From JAGVJT01 sp964513205 (GTDB lineage Bacteria > Pseudomonadota > Gammaproteobacteria > Legionellales > Legionellaceae): DNA of 64,000 nt. The DNA lies in contig CAZELP010000008.1 of NCBI GenBank assembly GCA_964513205.1, forward strand, positions 1 to 64,000. Reading direction: 5' to 3'. Shown here one piece after another: positions 8,001 to 17,583 of this stretch. The position numbers and the translations under genes were made by a program. The notes beneath the pieces were generated by a model. The model searched no databases. It worked only from the letters and a program-made list of their open reading frames with translations, and was not told the origin of the DNA. How positions within the stretch are numbered: position 1 is the stretch's first letter; every line of letters begins with the position of its first letter.

Positions 8001-10579
8001 AATGTTCGTTGAACCTCTACTGTCTCATAGACCTCAATGAGATCGCCTGATTTGACATCATTGTAATTTTTAACACCGATACCACACTCAAATCCTTGTC
8101 GAACTTCGCTTGCGTCTTCTTTAAAACGACGAAGTGATTCTAACGTCCCTTCATAAATCACCACATTGTCTCTCAAGACACGGATAGGATTATTGCGTTT
8201 GACAACGCCTTCTACCACCATACAGCCGGCAATTGCGCCAAGTTTGGGCGAGCGGAAAACGTCACGTACCTCGGCTATACCGACAATTTCTTCTTTAAAT
8301 TGTGGCGCCAACATACCTTGTATCGCGGCTTTAACCTGATCGACGATGTCATAAATCACACTGTAATAATGAAGAGATACACCTTCTTGTTCTGTCAAGC
8401 GTTTGGCACCCGCATCAGCACGAACGTTAAAACCAATCAAAATGGCATTTGAAGCGATTGCCAAATGCACGTCAGACTCGGTAATACCACCCACACCGCT
8501 GCCAACAACAGCCACAGTCACTTCCTCATTGGATAAATTAGTCAATGCATCGGCAATTGCTTCAATAGATCCCTGAACATCTGCTTTTAATACGATGTTG
8601 AGCGCACGATTTTCTCCCGATGAAAGCTGATCGAAAATACCATCCAACGATGTTTTTTGACGTCTCGCAAGTTTGACATCACGGAACTTTCCTTGTCGGA
8701 ATAGAGCCACTTCACGTGCACGTTTTTCATCAGATACGACGATCACGTCATCACCCGCATGAGGAACAGCAGATAATCCAAGAACCTCAACAGGGATAGA
8801 AGGACCAGCCGAATCAATTTGTCGACCGTTTTCGTCAACCAAAGCACGGACGCGACCGTACTGTAAACCGGCTAATAAAATATCGCCTTTTCGAAGCGTT
8901 CCGTTTTGGACCAAAATAGTTGCCACAGGGCCTCGTCCTTTATCAAGACGTGACTCGATTACAACACCTTCGGCATGCCCTTCTTTGTGCGCAGTCAACT
9001 CTAAAACTTCAGCCTGCAAAAGAATGGCATCCAACAATGCGTCCACGCCCAAGCCTGTTTTAGCCGAGATAGGAATGTACATTGTGTCACCACCCCATGC
9101 TTCAGGAATGACTTCGTAATTGGCCAGCTCATTCATGACACGATCAGGGTCAACACCTGGCTTGTCCATTTTGTTAACAGCAACAACCATGGGTACTTTC
9201 GCTGCCTTAGCATGTTGCACCGCTTCTATTGTTTGTGGCTTCACTCCATCATCCGCTGCAACAATCAGGACAACGATGTCGGTGACTTTTGCACCTCGAG
9301 CCCGCATAGCAGTAAACGCAGCGTGACCCGGAGTATCTAAAAATGTAACAGTGCCTTTTGAGGTTTCAACATGATAAGCACCGATGTGTTGCGTAATACC
9401 GCCAGCTTCTCCAGCCGCTACTTTGGTGCGGCGAATATAATCTAAGAGAGATGTTTTACCATGATCGACATGCCCCATAATGGTCACAACAGGCGCTCTT
9501 GACTCTGCATGTCCAACTTTCAATTGGTCTGTTAGTCCTTGTTCGATTGCATTTTCTCGAAGTGGATGTGCAACATGGCCCATTTCTTCAACCACAATAA
9601 TGGCTGTTTCTTGGTCAATTACCTGATTAATTGTGGCCATTGCCCCTAAGTTCATCATCGCTTTGATGACTTCTGCAGCTTTTACAGACATTCTTTTTGC
9701 CAATTCAGCAACCGTGATGGTTTCAGGAATTGAAACATCACGAATGACAGGACTTGTTGGCATTGCAAAACCATGCGTCAGCGTTTCTTCGGCTTGTCGA
9801 TATTGCTCTGATTTTTCATGCGATTTTCTTCTTTTCGGTTTATGCCGTTTGTAGCCGTCTTGGTCATCGATATCTTCTACGTCTAAAGCAATAGGAAACT
9901 TGACACGTTTTTTATTTTGACCTTTTTTATTATCTGCACGCGCATGATGTGCAGATGCTTCAGGTTCTTCCGGACCTTGATGCCGTTTTTTCTTATCTTT
10001 TTCTACTGGACGTGCTTCTGCTTCTTCCGTTGCTTTGGGTGCGGCAGATGATTCAGTCAGAGTCGCTGCTTTTTCTTCTGTTTGGACAACCTCGCTTAAA
10101 ACAGCTGGCTCTTCGGCTACATCTGACTCAGTCGTCTCTTTCACTTCGACTGTTGCTTCTATTGGCATTTCGATGTGTGTTTCTTCTACGTCAACCACAG
10201 CTGCTACCGGCAATTCTTGCGCAACAGTGTCTTCCAAGGAAGGCTCTTCAGGCTCGACCGCTTCTATGGGTGCACGTTTAACATAAGTATGCTTACGACG
10301 AACCTCAACATTCACTTTTTTTCCATTGTGTGAATCTTGTCCTAATGTCACTTGAGACACACTTTTTCGTCGAAGAGTAATCTTTTCTGGCGTCGCTTTC
10401 AATTTATCTGCAGAGGCTTGATTATTTTTTAAGTGGTTAAGTAAAACACGTTTCTGTGCCTCATTGACCATTTGTGTCTCATCTGTAATCGATAAGCCCG
10501 CTTCTCGTAATTGATTGAGTAAGTGCTCGACTGAAACGCCTACACTTTGTGCCAATTGTTTAACTGTAACGTCCGCCAT
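7997..10579 (-). CDS. infB: Translation initiation factor IF-2
   Basis: GTPase that brings initiator tRNA to the 30S subunit and promotes subunit joining. The 860-residue protein has an N-terminal IF2 domain (VKQLAQSVGVSVEHLLNQL), then a long charged Glu/Ala/Lys-rich linker with VEEPAVL-like segments. A second IF2_N-type region (ETITVAELAKRMSVKAAEVIK) and the G domain with GHVDHGKTSLL, DTPGHAAF, NKMD and SAK follow. Domains II-IV fill the C-terminal half. Lies 10 bases after nusA and overlaps rbfA by four. Confidence 0.98.
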   Translation of the reverse strand: MADVTVKQLAQSVGVSVEHLLNQLREAGLSITDETQMVNEAQKRVLLNHLKNNQASADKLKATPEKITLRRKSVSQVTLGQDSHNGKKVNVEVRRKHTYVKRAPIEAVEPEEPSLEDTVAQELPVAAVVDVEETHIEMPIEATVEVKETTESDVAEEPAVLSEVVQTEEKAATLTESSAAPKATEEAEARPVEKDKKKRHQGPEEPEASAHHARADNKKGQNKKRVKFPIALDVEDIDDQDGYKRHKPKRRKSHEKSEQYRQAEETLTHGFAMPTSPVIRDVSIPETITVAELAKRMSVKAAEVIKAMMNLGAMATINQVIDQETAIIVVEEMGHVAHPLRENAIEQGLTDQLKVGHAESRAPVVTIMGHVDHGKTSLLDYIRRTKVAAGEAGGITQHIGAYHVETSKGTVTFLDTPGHAAFTAMRARGAKVTDIVVLIVAADDGVKPQTIEAVQHAKAAKVPMVVAVNKMDKPGVDPDRVMNELANYEVIPEAWGGDTMYIPISAKTGLGVDALLDAILLQAEVLELTAHKEGHAEGVVIESRLDKGRGPVATILVQNGTLRKGDILLAGLQYGRVRALVDENGRQIDSAGPSIPVEVLGLSAVPHAGDDVIVVSDEKRAREVALFRQGKFRDVKLARRQKTSLDGIFDQLSSGENRALNIVLKADVQGSIEAIADALTNLSNEEVTVAVVGSGVGGITESDVHLAIASNAILIGFNVRADAGAKRLTEQEGVSLHYYSVIYDIVDQVKAAIQGMLAPQFKEEIVGIAEVRDVFRSPKLGAIAGCMVVEGVVKRNNPIRVLRDNVVIYEGTLESLRRFKEDASEVRQGFECGIGVKNYNDVKSGDLIEVYETVEVQRTL

Positions 10580-10589
10580 GATTTACTCC

Positions 10590-12077
10590 TCATCCTTCGC
10601 TCGAGTTTGTATCTGTAAACCAGGAAGCGCGCGCCTTCATAATCAGCGCTCCAGCTCTTTCCTCAGTCATACCTGAAATGGGCAATAATTCGTCCACACT
10701 TTGTTCTGCCAAATCATCCACCGTGTGAATCCCCAGTGTATGTAGTGCTTGTAAAAGCTCGGACGTCATCCCTTCTATTTGAGATAAATCGTCTTCGCCT
10801 GTTTGTTGTCCAGTCAATGCTTGTGTCAACAAAATATCGTTCGCGCGTTGTCGAAGCTCTTCAACAATCTCTTCATCAAAATCAGCAATTGCTAACAATT
10901 CTTCTTTGGGAACGTAAGCGATTTCTTCCAATGAAGAAAATCCATGCTCGACCAAAAGCTGTGCAATTTCTTCGTCGATAGATAAATTTGTCATAAACAA
11001 ATTACGCGTTTTTTGAGATTCAGCGTGACTTTTACCTTCAAAATCTTCAACCGTCATCACGTTCAATGTCCAACCAGTCAACTGACTTGCCAGGCGAACA
11101 TTTTGACCATTTCGCCCAATCGCTTGTGCCAACTGTAAACTTTGTACAGCCAAATCCATTGTGCGTGTGTCTTCATCCACAACAATAGAGGTAATGTCTG
11201 CTGGAGCCATTGCATTGATAACGAATTGCGCTGGATTATCATCCCATAGCACGATATCCACTCGCTCACCACCCAGCTCAGTTGAAACAGCCTGGACACG
11301 CGCTCCACGCATACCCACGCAAGCGCCAATCGGGTCAATTCGGCCATCATTGGTTTTCACCGCAATTTTAGCACGACTACCAGGCTCTCTTGCTGCCGCT
11401 TTAATCTCGATGATATTTTCGCCAATTTCAGGGACTTCAATTCGGAACAATTCAACCAACATTTGTGTGTGCGTACGGCTAACCATTAATTGAGGACCGC
11501 GGGGTAACTCAGCAATTTCGTAAAGATAAGCCCGAACTCGGTCATTGGTCCGAAACATTTCTTGCGGTAAAGTTTCAGAACGAGGCATCACCGCCTCAGC
11601 TTTGCCGCCTAAATCAATGATGATGCTATCTCGCGTCACTTTTTTGACAGTACCATATATCAGCTGTCCAAGTTTGCTGCGATACTGATCCACCACAAGA
11701 CGACGCTCAGCTTCTCGAACTTTTTGTACCATCACTTGTCGTGCTGTTTGTGCAGCAATGCGTCCAAACTCTATAGAAGGTACAGGTTCCTCTATGCGAT
11801 CACCAATTTTTGCTTTACCGTTACGTTGTTCTGCTTGAGCCAGAGTCAATTGTCGATCTTCGAACTCTAGTGCATCATCCTCAACCACATCCCAATATCG
11901 GAATGTTTGATATTCTCCTGTTTTAGGATTTAACTGCACCCGGATCCCTTGCTCCATGCCCGACAATTTACGTGTCGCTGATTCTAATGCTGCTTGAATT
12001 GCTTCTAATACCACTTCTTTGGGAACACCTTTTTCGTTAGAAAGTGCTTCAGCAACCAACAATAGTTCTTTGCTCAT
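10590..12077 (-). CDS. nusA: Transcription termination/antitermination factor NusA
   Basis: Binds RNA polymerase and nascent RNA and modulates pausing, termination and antitermination. The 495-residue protein has the N-terminal polymerase-binding domain, an S1 domain (about 135-200) and two KH domains (GACVGMRGARVQAV; IGRNGQNVRLASQLTGW). It also has two C-terminal acidic helix-hairpin-helix repeats (about 360-490), the long gammaproteobacterial form. It stands 12 bases after rimP and 10 before infB in one operon. Confidence 0.98.
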   Translation of the reverse strand: MSKELLLVAEALSNEKGVPKEVVLEAIQAALESATRKLSGMEQGIRVQLNPKTGEYQTFRYWDVVEDDALEFEDRQLTLAQAEQRNGKAKIGDRIEEPVPSIEFGRIAAQTARQVMVQKVREAERRLVVDQYRSKLGQLIYGTVKKVTRDSIIIDLGGKAEAVMPRSETLPQEMFRTNDRVRAYLYEIAELPRGPQLMVSRTHTQMLVELFRIEVPEIGENIIEIKAAAREPGSRAKIAVKTNDGRIDPIGACVGMRGARVQAVSTELGGERVDIVLWDDNPAQFVINAMAPADITSIVVDEDTRTMDLAVQSLQLAQAIGRNGQNVRLASQLTGWTLNVMTVEDFEGKSHAESQKTRNLFMTNLSIDEEIAQLLVEHGFSSLEEIAYVPKEELLAIADFDEEIVEELRQRANDILLTQALTGQQTGEDDLSQIEGMTSELLQALHTLGIHTVDDLAEQSVDELLPISGMTEERAGALIMKARASWFTDTNSSEG

Positions 12078-12089
12078 ATTCTGCCTCTT

Positions 12090-12536
12090 TTAGACAAGTA
12101 AACTCGCCTTCACAATGTTTAAAAACGGGAACGTTTGTTCTTTATCATCAATAGATAATGTCACACTATCTGATTGAACAGACAAAAGCACACCTTGCAG
12201 TTTTCTTCGGCCATCCCATGGCTTATTGAGCTTGAGATTAATACTCTGACCGATGTATCTTGCGTATTGCTCGAGATAAAACAATGGTCTTGGAATACCA
12301 GGTGACGAAATTTCGAGACGATATTGCCCAGGAATTAAATCATGGACATCAAGCAACGCACTCACTTGACGACTGACTCGTTCACAATCGTCAATCATCA
12401 CGCCTTCTGGCTTATCGATGTAAATACGCAACAAACTATGCCGAGGCTGTCTCAAGAATTCGCAGCCCCACCATTCGCAATTAAGGTTTTCAACTGCTTC
12501 ACGCAGTACGTTTTCAATGTCTTGTTGAATCATCAT
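12090..12536 (-). CDS. rimP: Ribosome maturation factor RimP
   Basis: Assists 30S subunit assembly. The 148-residue protein contains the family's CEWWGCEFLRQPRHSLLRIYID and VSRQVSALLDVHDLIPGQYRLEISSPGIPRPL, quoted here as the short signatures LLRIYID, SALLDVHD and EISSPGIPRPL. It is the first protein gene after the initiator tRNA, as in E. coli metY-rimP-nusA-infB. The start is one of two consecutive ATG codons. The tRNA-fMet terminator lies immediately upstream, so read-through likely feeds the operon. Confidence 0.95.
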   Translation of the reverse strand: MMIQQDIENVLREAVENLNCEWWGCEFLRQPRHSLLRIYIDKPEGVMIDDCERVSRQVSALLDVHDLIPGQYRLEISSPGIPRPLFYLEQYARYIGQSINLKLNKPWDGRRKLQGVLLSVQSDSVTLSIDDKEQTFPFLNIVKASLLV

Positions 12537-12552
12537 GTTTTATTTAGATAAG

Positions 12553-12578
12553 AAAAAACCCCATAAAGGGGTTTTAAA
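12553..12578 (-). terminator. Terminator between tRNA-fMet and rimP
   Basis: On the minus strand AAAACCCC, a five-base loop and GGGGTTTT followed by TT form an eight-pair stem with a T-tract. It lies directly after the tRNA and before rimP. Partial read-through would couple the tRNA promoter to the rimP-pnp operon. Confidence 0.8.
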
Positions 12579-12582
12579 AAAT

Positions 12583-12659
<77 letters not shown>

Positions 12660-12672
12660 TCAACTGAGGCCG

Positions 12673-12701
12673 ATTATACGCAAGCTTGGGGTATTGCGCA
12701 A
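12673..12701 (-). promoter_or_regulatory. Promoter of tRNA-fMet and the rimP operon
   Basis: On the minus strand TTGCGC (12701-12696), 17 bases, then TATAAT (12678-12673), with a GC-rich CGGCC stretch following. Strong sigma-70 type with a discriminator typical of stringently controlled genes. Confidence 0.75.
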
Positions 12702-12706
12702 GCTTT

Positions 12707-14383
12707 TTATTTATTTGAACACACAGATGTCGTTTTTGTGTCTTGGCTTGTTATTTTTTGTGCTTTAATATTGGATGCAGTAAAAAGTTTCCTCTCTTCA
12801 ATTGCGCTCCACGAACAGAAAAACAAACCGGTGTAAAGCTTACGATCTAGCATCTTCTCGACTGAAGGATAGTCTAGATATGAAAGCACGTGCATCCACA
12901 ATGCCCAATCATCATTTAAGAGAGCACACGCCGTAATCGCAAGAGAACATGTAAAATCTTTAAAGACATTTCCCGAAACCGCCATGCTTTGATCCGACTG
13001 CTCCCATTGAAACGGTAAAAAAGTGGCTTTTTTCTGATACTGATGGAATGCAGACGACATTAAAAAATAAACGCGCTTATCCAATGCAAGCATTCTTCGT
13101 TCAGATTCCTCAGGAGTCTGATTCGCTACAAAGTACTCTATTTTTTTCTCTATATGACGTGGACCAAATAAGAAATTCACAAATTTCTTATTCACTTCTA
13201 TCTGTGCTGGGAACAACTCAACAAAATCAGGCTCACGATAATCCTTGTGAGAAAACGTTCTCAAACAAGGATTTTTTAGATTAGATGTTTCTCTATCAAG
13301 AAAACATGCCATCTGGGACCGCATATAGTCCAAAGTAAATCCGCATTGAATCTGAATTTTTTCAATGGTCTGATTGTACGAGAGGCCTTCAAGAATAGAG
13401 TGACTCATTCGACTGTAGCTCCCTTGGCAACACAGACTAAACGCTTTTAACGTCATGTTTTGTTTACATCTAGCAGAGAGCGCCACCATACTCTCCTTTC
13501 TGTAATCTGACTTAGGAAAGTCAAGCTCACAAACGGTTTGAATGTGTAAGCGACGTAAGTGTGGAATGGAGAAAACCTCAAGCAAATCGCGCATGTCCAT
13601 ATTGTGTTCACACCGACAGAAAGAAAATTCCTCTATGCTAGAAACAGACTGAACATAGGCAAAAAAAACCTCCTGGAGCGCTGAAAATGACCGCTGACCT
13701 GTTGTGGCAAATTTTTTAACTCGGTCATAAGCAAATAGTACGGTTTTTAAAGCCGATAGATCCCAATTACCAGATGACCAACAAGCTAGAGACAAGTCAT
13801 CGATGATTTTTTTATTCGGGATTGAATCAAGCACGCTCAAAAACATCTTGAAAAGAGAAACTCTCTCCTTTTCCTTCGAGCTCCCCATCGAACATAAAGA
13901 GAGCGATTGTATCGCGGTGCAATATGATAGGTTATGCAGAAACATCTCTCGCGACTGTGTAAAAAATGAAGCCATATCTGGGGATAACGTCGATTCCACA
14001 TCAAACCCTTGCCCTAAATCAAGAGATAAGGTCGTTATTTTTTGATTAAAAATCCTAAGAATTGTGGCCACAAAGTATACATCGAATGTCGAAAGAATAA
14101 AGTACGATAAGTGGATCTTCGCGTTTGGCATATTCAGATTATGCCAAGCATAATCAGCTCTTTCGCTTGCTTCTGTTACCTCTAAATTAAATTCAGATAA
14201 GTTAGGAAAAGAAACTTCTCCTATTTTATTTAAACATTCTATAAGCGTCTTGCCATCACATCGAATTGAAAGAAAATCGATTTCAGAAACATGTGTTGAA
14301 GCATCCCGTAACATCCATGAATAAAATGCTTGCGTGTTATCAAAATCGAAATCAACCCCGTTTTTTTTTGCACAAAATTTCAC
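12707..14383 (-). CDS. Large protein with irregular leucine-rich repeats, function unknown
   Basis: A 558-residue protein starting at GTG. No signal peptide or membrane segment is visible. Short segments repeat a leucine-rich pattern, such as NLSEFNLEV, ITTLSLDLG, IQSLSLCSM, IEEFSFCRC, LRRLHIQTV and LKAFSLCCQ. They are spaced like degenerate LRR units over residues about 50-350, followed by a mixed helical C-terminal part. Many cysteines and aromatic residues are present. It stands alone between the tRNA-fMet promoter and cbpM, with lower-GC flanks. LRR proteins without enzymatic domains are frequent among secreted effectors of Legionellales, so an effector role is possible. This rests on general resemblance only. 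Confidence 0.6.
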   Translation of the reverse strand: MKFCAKKNGVDFDFDNTQAFYSWMLRDASTHVSEIDFLSIRCDGKTLIECLNKIGEVSFPNLSEFNLEVTEASERADYAWHNLNMPNAKIHLSYFILSTFDVYFVATILRIFNQKITTLSLDLGQGFDVESTLSPDMASFFTQSREMFLHNLSYCTAIQSLSLCSMGSSKEKERVSLFKMFLSVLDSIPNKKIIDDLSLACWSSGNWDLSALKTVLFAYDRVKKFATTGQRSFSALQEVFFAYVQSVSSIEEFSFCRCEHNMDMRDLLEVFSIPHLRRLHIQTVCELDFPKSDYRKESMVALSARCKQNMTLKAFSLCCQGSYSRMSHSILEGLSYNQTIEKIQIQCGFTLDYMRSQMACFLDRETSNLKNPCLRTFSHKDYREPDFVELFPAQIEVNKKFVNFLFGPRHIEKKIEYFVANQTPEESERRMLALDKRVYFLMSSAFHQYQKKATFLPFQWEQSDQSMAVSGNVFKDFTCSLAITACALLNDDWALWMHVLSYLDYPSVEKMLDRKLYTGLFFCSWSAIEERKLFTASNIKAQKITSQDTKTTSVCSNK

Positions 14384-14491
14384 AAAAAACCCCAGAAAAG
14401 AATAAAAAAGAGGCAGATTATAAAATATGTATTCTTTTTAATCCAGAAAAATCGATATTTTTATTCGGTAAAGAGGTCTAAAAACTAGTCA

Positions 14492-14821
14492 TCAAAATTT
14501 AGTTAAACGTTGTAAAATTGCGACTTGCTGACGAAGAGATTCAATCTCATCCAGTAACTCAAGTGCCAATACCACGCCAGGCGCATTGAGCTTTAGATCA
14601 TGAAATAAACGAGAAGCGGACTGTACTCGCGATAGTTGGTGGGCATCAAAACGAAACCCCGTAGGCGCAATACCTGATTCGAACAAACCAAGCTCGATGA
14701 GCTCTACAATCATTTCAACCGGTAAATCACACTGCACGCTGATTTCCTCTACACTAAACTCGAATGTTTCAGTTACCGTCAGTGTGGTTGTTTTGAATTG
14801 ATTTTTCACGATACACTCCAT
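14492..14821 (-). CDS. cbpM: Chaperone modulator CbpM
   Basis: A 109-residue MerR-like helical protein. In E. coli CbpM binds the J-domain of CbpA and inhibits its co-chaperone and DNA-binding activities. The sequence shows the family layout: a short beta start, EFSVEEISVQCDLPVEMIVELIELGL-type winged helix, and a C-terminal helix ending LLDEIESLRQQVAILQRL. It overlaps the end of cbpA by 16 bases, the usual cbpA-cbpM arrangement, so the two are co-expressed. Confidence comes from both sequence and neighbour. Confidence 0.88.
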   Translation of the reverse strand: MECIVKNQFKTTTLTVTETFEFSVEEISVQCDLPVEMIVELIELGLFESGIAPTGFRFDAHQLSRVQSASRLFHDLKLNAPGVVLALELLDEIESLRQQVAILQRLTKF

Positions 14822-15714
14822 TTCTCTCGTGGATTAAATGGCATTTCTTTCGCCATCTTTTCGTAACACGCCTTCTCTTCCGCGGTTTTAGGAACAGGAA
14901 TCATTATTTTTAATTGTACCAACTGATCTCCTGTCTCCTTTCCCTGTAAACCACGTCCTTTTAATCTTAACGTTTGTCCTCCCTGAGAACCTGGAGGAAT
15001 TTTTAGGCCAACCCATCCACCCAATGTCGGGATCTGTATCGACGTACCTAAAGCAGCCTCCCAAGGTGCAACAGGTGCTGTCAAATAAATATCGTTTCCC
15101 ATCACATCAAAAAAGGCGTGTTTCTCCACTTCAATGGTAATATACAAATCTCCGGAAGCTCCGCCAGACATCCCGGCCTCGCCCAAGCCAGTTAAACGAA
15201 TGGGTTGTCCGCTTTTGATTCCTTTTGGAATATTCACTTTAACTGTCCGCATTTGGCCATTTGAAGATGGAAGTTGTATTGTTTTTGTAACACCTTGATA
15301 AGCCTCTTCAAGCGTAATCATCAATTTCGCTTGTCTGTCTCCACCCGGGATTGGACCTTGACGAAAATGCCCACCACGCTGACCAAAAAGAGTCTCAAAT
15401 AAATCCGCGTCAAATCCAGTTTGCTGTCCTTGCGTATCAAAACCAAAACCATGAGTATGATAAGGTTGCTCATATCCACCCGAATTCGGGTTTACACCTT
15501 GCTCGTATCGACCTTCGTCGTATGCCTTCCTTTTCTCTGGATCTTTTAAAACTTCATACGCTTCACCCACTGCTTGAAACTGTTCTTTGGCGCCTGATTC
15601 CTGATTTAAATCTGGATGATATTTTCGCGCAAGTCTTCGATATGCCATCTTGATGTCTTTTTCACTGGCATTTCGGGCCACTCCCATTATTTTATAGTAA
15701 TCCTTTCCGGCCAT
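14806..15714 (-). CDS. cbpA: DnaJ-class co-chaperone CbpA
   Basis: A class II J-protein that stimulates DnaK, with DNA-binding ability in E. coli. The J-domain fills residues 1-70 with the HPD motif near 33-35 (RKYHPDLN). A Gly/Phe-poor linker and two C-terminal beta-barrel substrate domains (LMITLEEAYQGVTKTIQLP; IPTLGGWVGLKIPPGSQ) follow. The DnaJ zinc-finger is absent, as expected. The ATG at 15714 is preceded by GGAG at a good distance. An in-frame ATG four codons upstream overlaps the previous gene and is less likely. Gives 302 residues (E. coli 306). Confidence 0.93.
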   Translation of the reverse strand: MAGKDYYKIMGVARNASEKDIKMAYRRLARKYHPDLNQESGAKEQFQAVGEAYEVLKDPEKRKAYDEGRYEQGVNPNSGGYEQPYHTHGFGFDTQGQQTGFDADLFETLFGQRGGHFRQGPIPGGDRQAKLMITLEEAYQGVTKTIQLPSSNGQMRTVKVNIPKGIKSGQPIRLTGLGEAGMSGGASGDLYITIEVEKHAFFDVMGNDIYLTAPVAPWEAALGTSIQIPTLGGWVGLKIPPGSQGGQTLRLKGRGLQGKETGDQLVQLKIMIPVPKTAEEKACYEKMAKEMPFNPREKWSVS

Positions 15715-15716
15715 GC

Positions 15717-16151
15717 TTAGCTCCATTCATGATGCATCAACTGCTCGATATAACGTCGGCAAGTAAGGGGCTTTGCCAAATTATGAATATACTGACGCGA
15801 ACCACCAGTTCCGACAATCACAAGTGAACCATACTGCAACACACTCCCCAAAATGGTCTGACGAATATCGATACTTTCTATACGTGAAAAAGGGATATCC
15901 ACCGTCTGACGAACCAATAAACCCGTTCTCAAAATCAGTTGTTTTTTCTTAATAGTCAAAGAAGAAAATTGATAGCTCACCCAAACGAGTACAGCCCAAG
16001 CAAAAGCAAAAAGCACACAGAAAACGACTAAAGGCCGAATTGCAGGGTAATTCAAAACATAATCGACTCCAAGCGCCATCAAAAACAGAAGACATGGCCC
16101 TAAAAATAAAATCCAATGCAATTTTGCAATGTACACAACATCATCTTTCAT
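15717..16151 (-). CDS. bPH2-domain (YdbS/YdbT-type) membrane protein
   Basis: A 144-residue protein with two transmembrane helices (about 11-30 and 40-58). A bacterial PH-like domain (QFSSLTIKKKQLILRTGLL, IPFSRIESIDIRQTILG) follows. This is the DUF304/bPH2 family, of unknown biochemical role, often tied to envelope stress or membrane organisation. It ends two bases before the cbpA start, so it probably leads the cbpA-cbpM operon. Divergent from dciA. Confidence 0.85.
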   Translation of the reverse strand: MKDDVVYIAKLHWILFLGPCLLFLMALGVDYVLNYPAIRPLVVFCVLFAFAWAVLVWVSYQFSSLTIKKKQLILRTGLLVRQTVDIPFSRIESIDIRQTILGSVLQYGSLVIVGTGGSRQYIHNLAKPLTCRRYIEQLMHHEWS

Positions 16152-16227
16152 AACATCCTCATCGTTTTGGGTCTATTTTCAGTATATACTAGCTCAAGTG
16201 CCAGACTCTATGGTTTGATGTTTTACT

Positions 16228-16509
16228 ATGCAACGAATTAAAAACTGTATCAACCCCACTTTGGTCTCTGTGTGTAAACGAGCCATTGAACTCGAATCAT
16301 TGACAACGCTTGTTCAAATACACTTACCGAGCCAATATCATCCATATTGCCACGTTGGGGGATTTAGCAATGGCTGTTTGACGCTTCGAGTCACGCAACC
16401 ACTTCTTGCGACAGAATTAAGATATCTATTACCAGACTTGAGAGACACGCTCAGAAGCAAAGCAGGTCTCTACCAGCTGGTGAATATCAAAATCATGATC
16501 GATGGTTAA
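16228..16509 (+). CDS. dciA: DciA-like (DUF721) protein
   Basis: A 93-residue DUF721 protein. DciA is the replicative-helicase operator found in bacteria lacking DnaC/DnaI. The sequence fits the single-domain form: LTTLVQIHLPSQYHPYCHV, NGCLTLRVTQPLLATELRYL and LRDTLRSKAGLYQLVNIKI, i.e. the beta strand/helix pattern with the conserved nucleic-acid-binding face. Neighbourhood with lpxC is common in Gammaproteobacteria. Its end overlaps the convergent lpxC end by four bases. The family is fairly clear although the protein is short. Confidence 0.75.
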   Translation: MQRIKNCINPTLVSVCKRAIELESLTTLVQIHLPSQYHPYCHVGGFSNGCLTLRVTQPLLATELRYLLPDLRDTLRSKAGLYQLVNIKIMIDG

Positions 16510-17432
16510 GCCAAAGAAAGCTTGGTGCTAAGTGTATGTGGATAATCAGCCACACGAGCGGACTCACGACCATCAAAATGCACAACCTCCCAAGCATCTT
16601 GCTCCTGGACCAACACCCTCAACAGTCGATTGTTTAGCTCATGGCCGGATTTGTAACCATCGAAAGCACCAATCAGACTAGAACCCAAAAGATATAGATC
16701 TCCGATGGCGTCTAGCACTTTATGTTTTACGAATTCGTCGTCAAAACGCAAACCATCCTCATTGATGACACGATAATCATCGACCACAACGGCATTATCT
16801 AAGCTACCGCCCTTGGCCAGGTCACACTCACGCAATTTTTCATAGTCAGACAAAAATCCAAATGTTCTTGCCCGACACACTTCTCTGACATAAGACGTCT
16901 CAGAAAAGTCAAAAACCGCTTTTTTAGGTTTATCATTAAAAACAGGATGATCAAAATCGATTGTAAAAGAAACACGAAAACTTTTATGAGGTGTTAACTG
17001 AACAGATTTCCCCGCTTCTTCAATGCGGATTGGTTTTAAAATTTTAATGAAACGTTTCGGTGCATCTTGCTCTCGAATACCCGCAGATTGAATGAGAAAA
17101 ACGAAAGGAGCCGCACTACCATCCATGATTGGAATTTCTGGGGAATTTAAGTCGACATAAGCATTGTCGATACCTAAACCAGCCAATGCAGATAGCAGGT
17201 GCTCAACAGTTGCCACACGAATACCTTGATGCTGTAGCGATGTACAAAGCATGGTGTCGCTTACATATTCATAAGAGGCAGGGATCTCGACAATTGGATC
17301 TAAATCGATTCGCCTAAAAATAATCCCTGTATTCACAGGCGCTGGGCGCAAGGTCAGCATCACTTTCTCACCAGAATGCAAACCTACACCAGTTGCTTGA
17401 ATCACCTTTTTAGGTGTTCTTTGTTTTATCAT
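16506..17432 (-). CDS. lpxC: UDP-3-O-acyl-N-acetylglucosamine deacetylase
   Basis: Zinc enzyme of the committed step of lipid A synthesis. The 308-residue protein has the zinc ligands His at about 78 (VEHLLSAL), and His and Asp in FVKHKVLDAIGDLYLLG. The catalytic His lies in SGHELNNRLLR. GVGLHSGEKV at the N-terminus is typical. It closes the ftsZ-side of the division and cell-wall cluster, as in most Gammaproteobacteria, after the ftsZ terminator. It is separated from ftsZ by about 150 bases, so it may have its own promoter. Confidence 0.98.
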   Translation of the reverse strand: MIKQRTPKKVIQATGVGLHSGEKVMLTLRPAPVNTGIIFRRIDLDPIVEIPASYEYVSDTMLCTSLQHQGIRVATVEHLLSALAGLGIDNAYVDLNSPEIPIMDGSAAPFVFLIQSAGIREQDAPKRFIKILKPIRIEEAGKSVQLTPHKSFRVSFTIDFDHPVFNDKPKKAVFDFSETSYVREVCRARTFGFLSDYEKLRECDLAKGGSLDNAVVVDDYRVINEDGLRFDDEFVKHKVLDAIGDLYLLGSSLIGAFDGYKSGHELNNRLLRVLVQEQDAWEVVHFDGRESARVADYPHTLSTKLSLA

Positions 17433-17533
17433 TCAGTACTCGCTATCCCGTCATACCATTTGACGCACAAATATTTTAAGATCGTATCAACAAATATCTG
17501 CTTCGTCCACTCACTTACAAATTCTTACCGATA

Positions 17534-17573
17534 CTAAAAAGCACAGCGCTTTAAAAGACGCTGTGCTTTTTAG
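17534..17573 (-). terminator. Strong terminator after ftsZ
   Basis: A perfect 15-base inverted repeat (CTAAAAAGCACAGCG at 17534-17548 with its complement at 17559-17573) stands directly after the ftsZ stop. Read on the minus strand it ends in a T-run. The A/T ends make it able to terminate in both directions. Confidence 0.88.
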
Positions 17574-17583
17574 TCAGACGAGA

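Noticed and set aside
9949..10281. Leucine-rich plus-strand frame within infB
   Set aside because: Antisense to the repetitive charged linker of IF-2; composition is a codon artefact.
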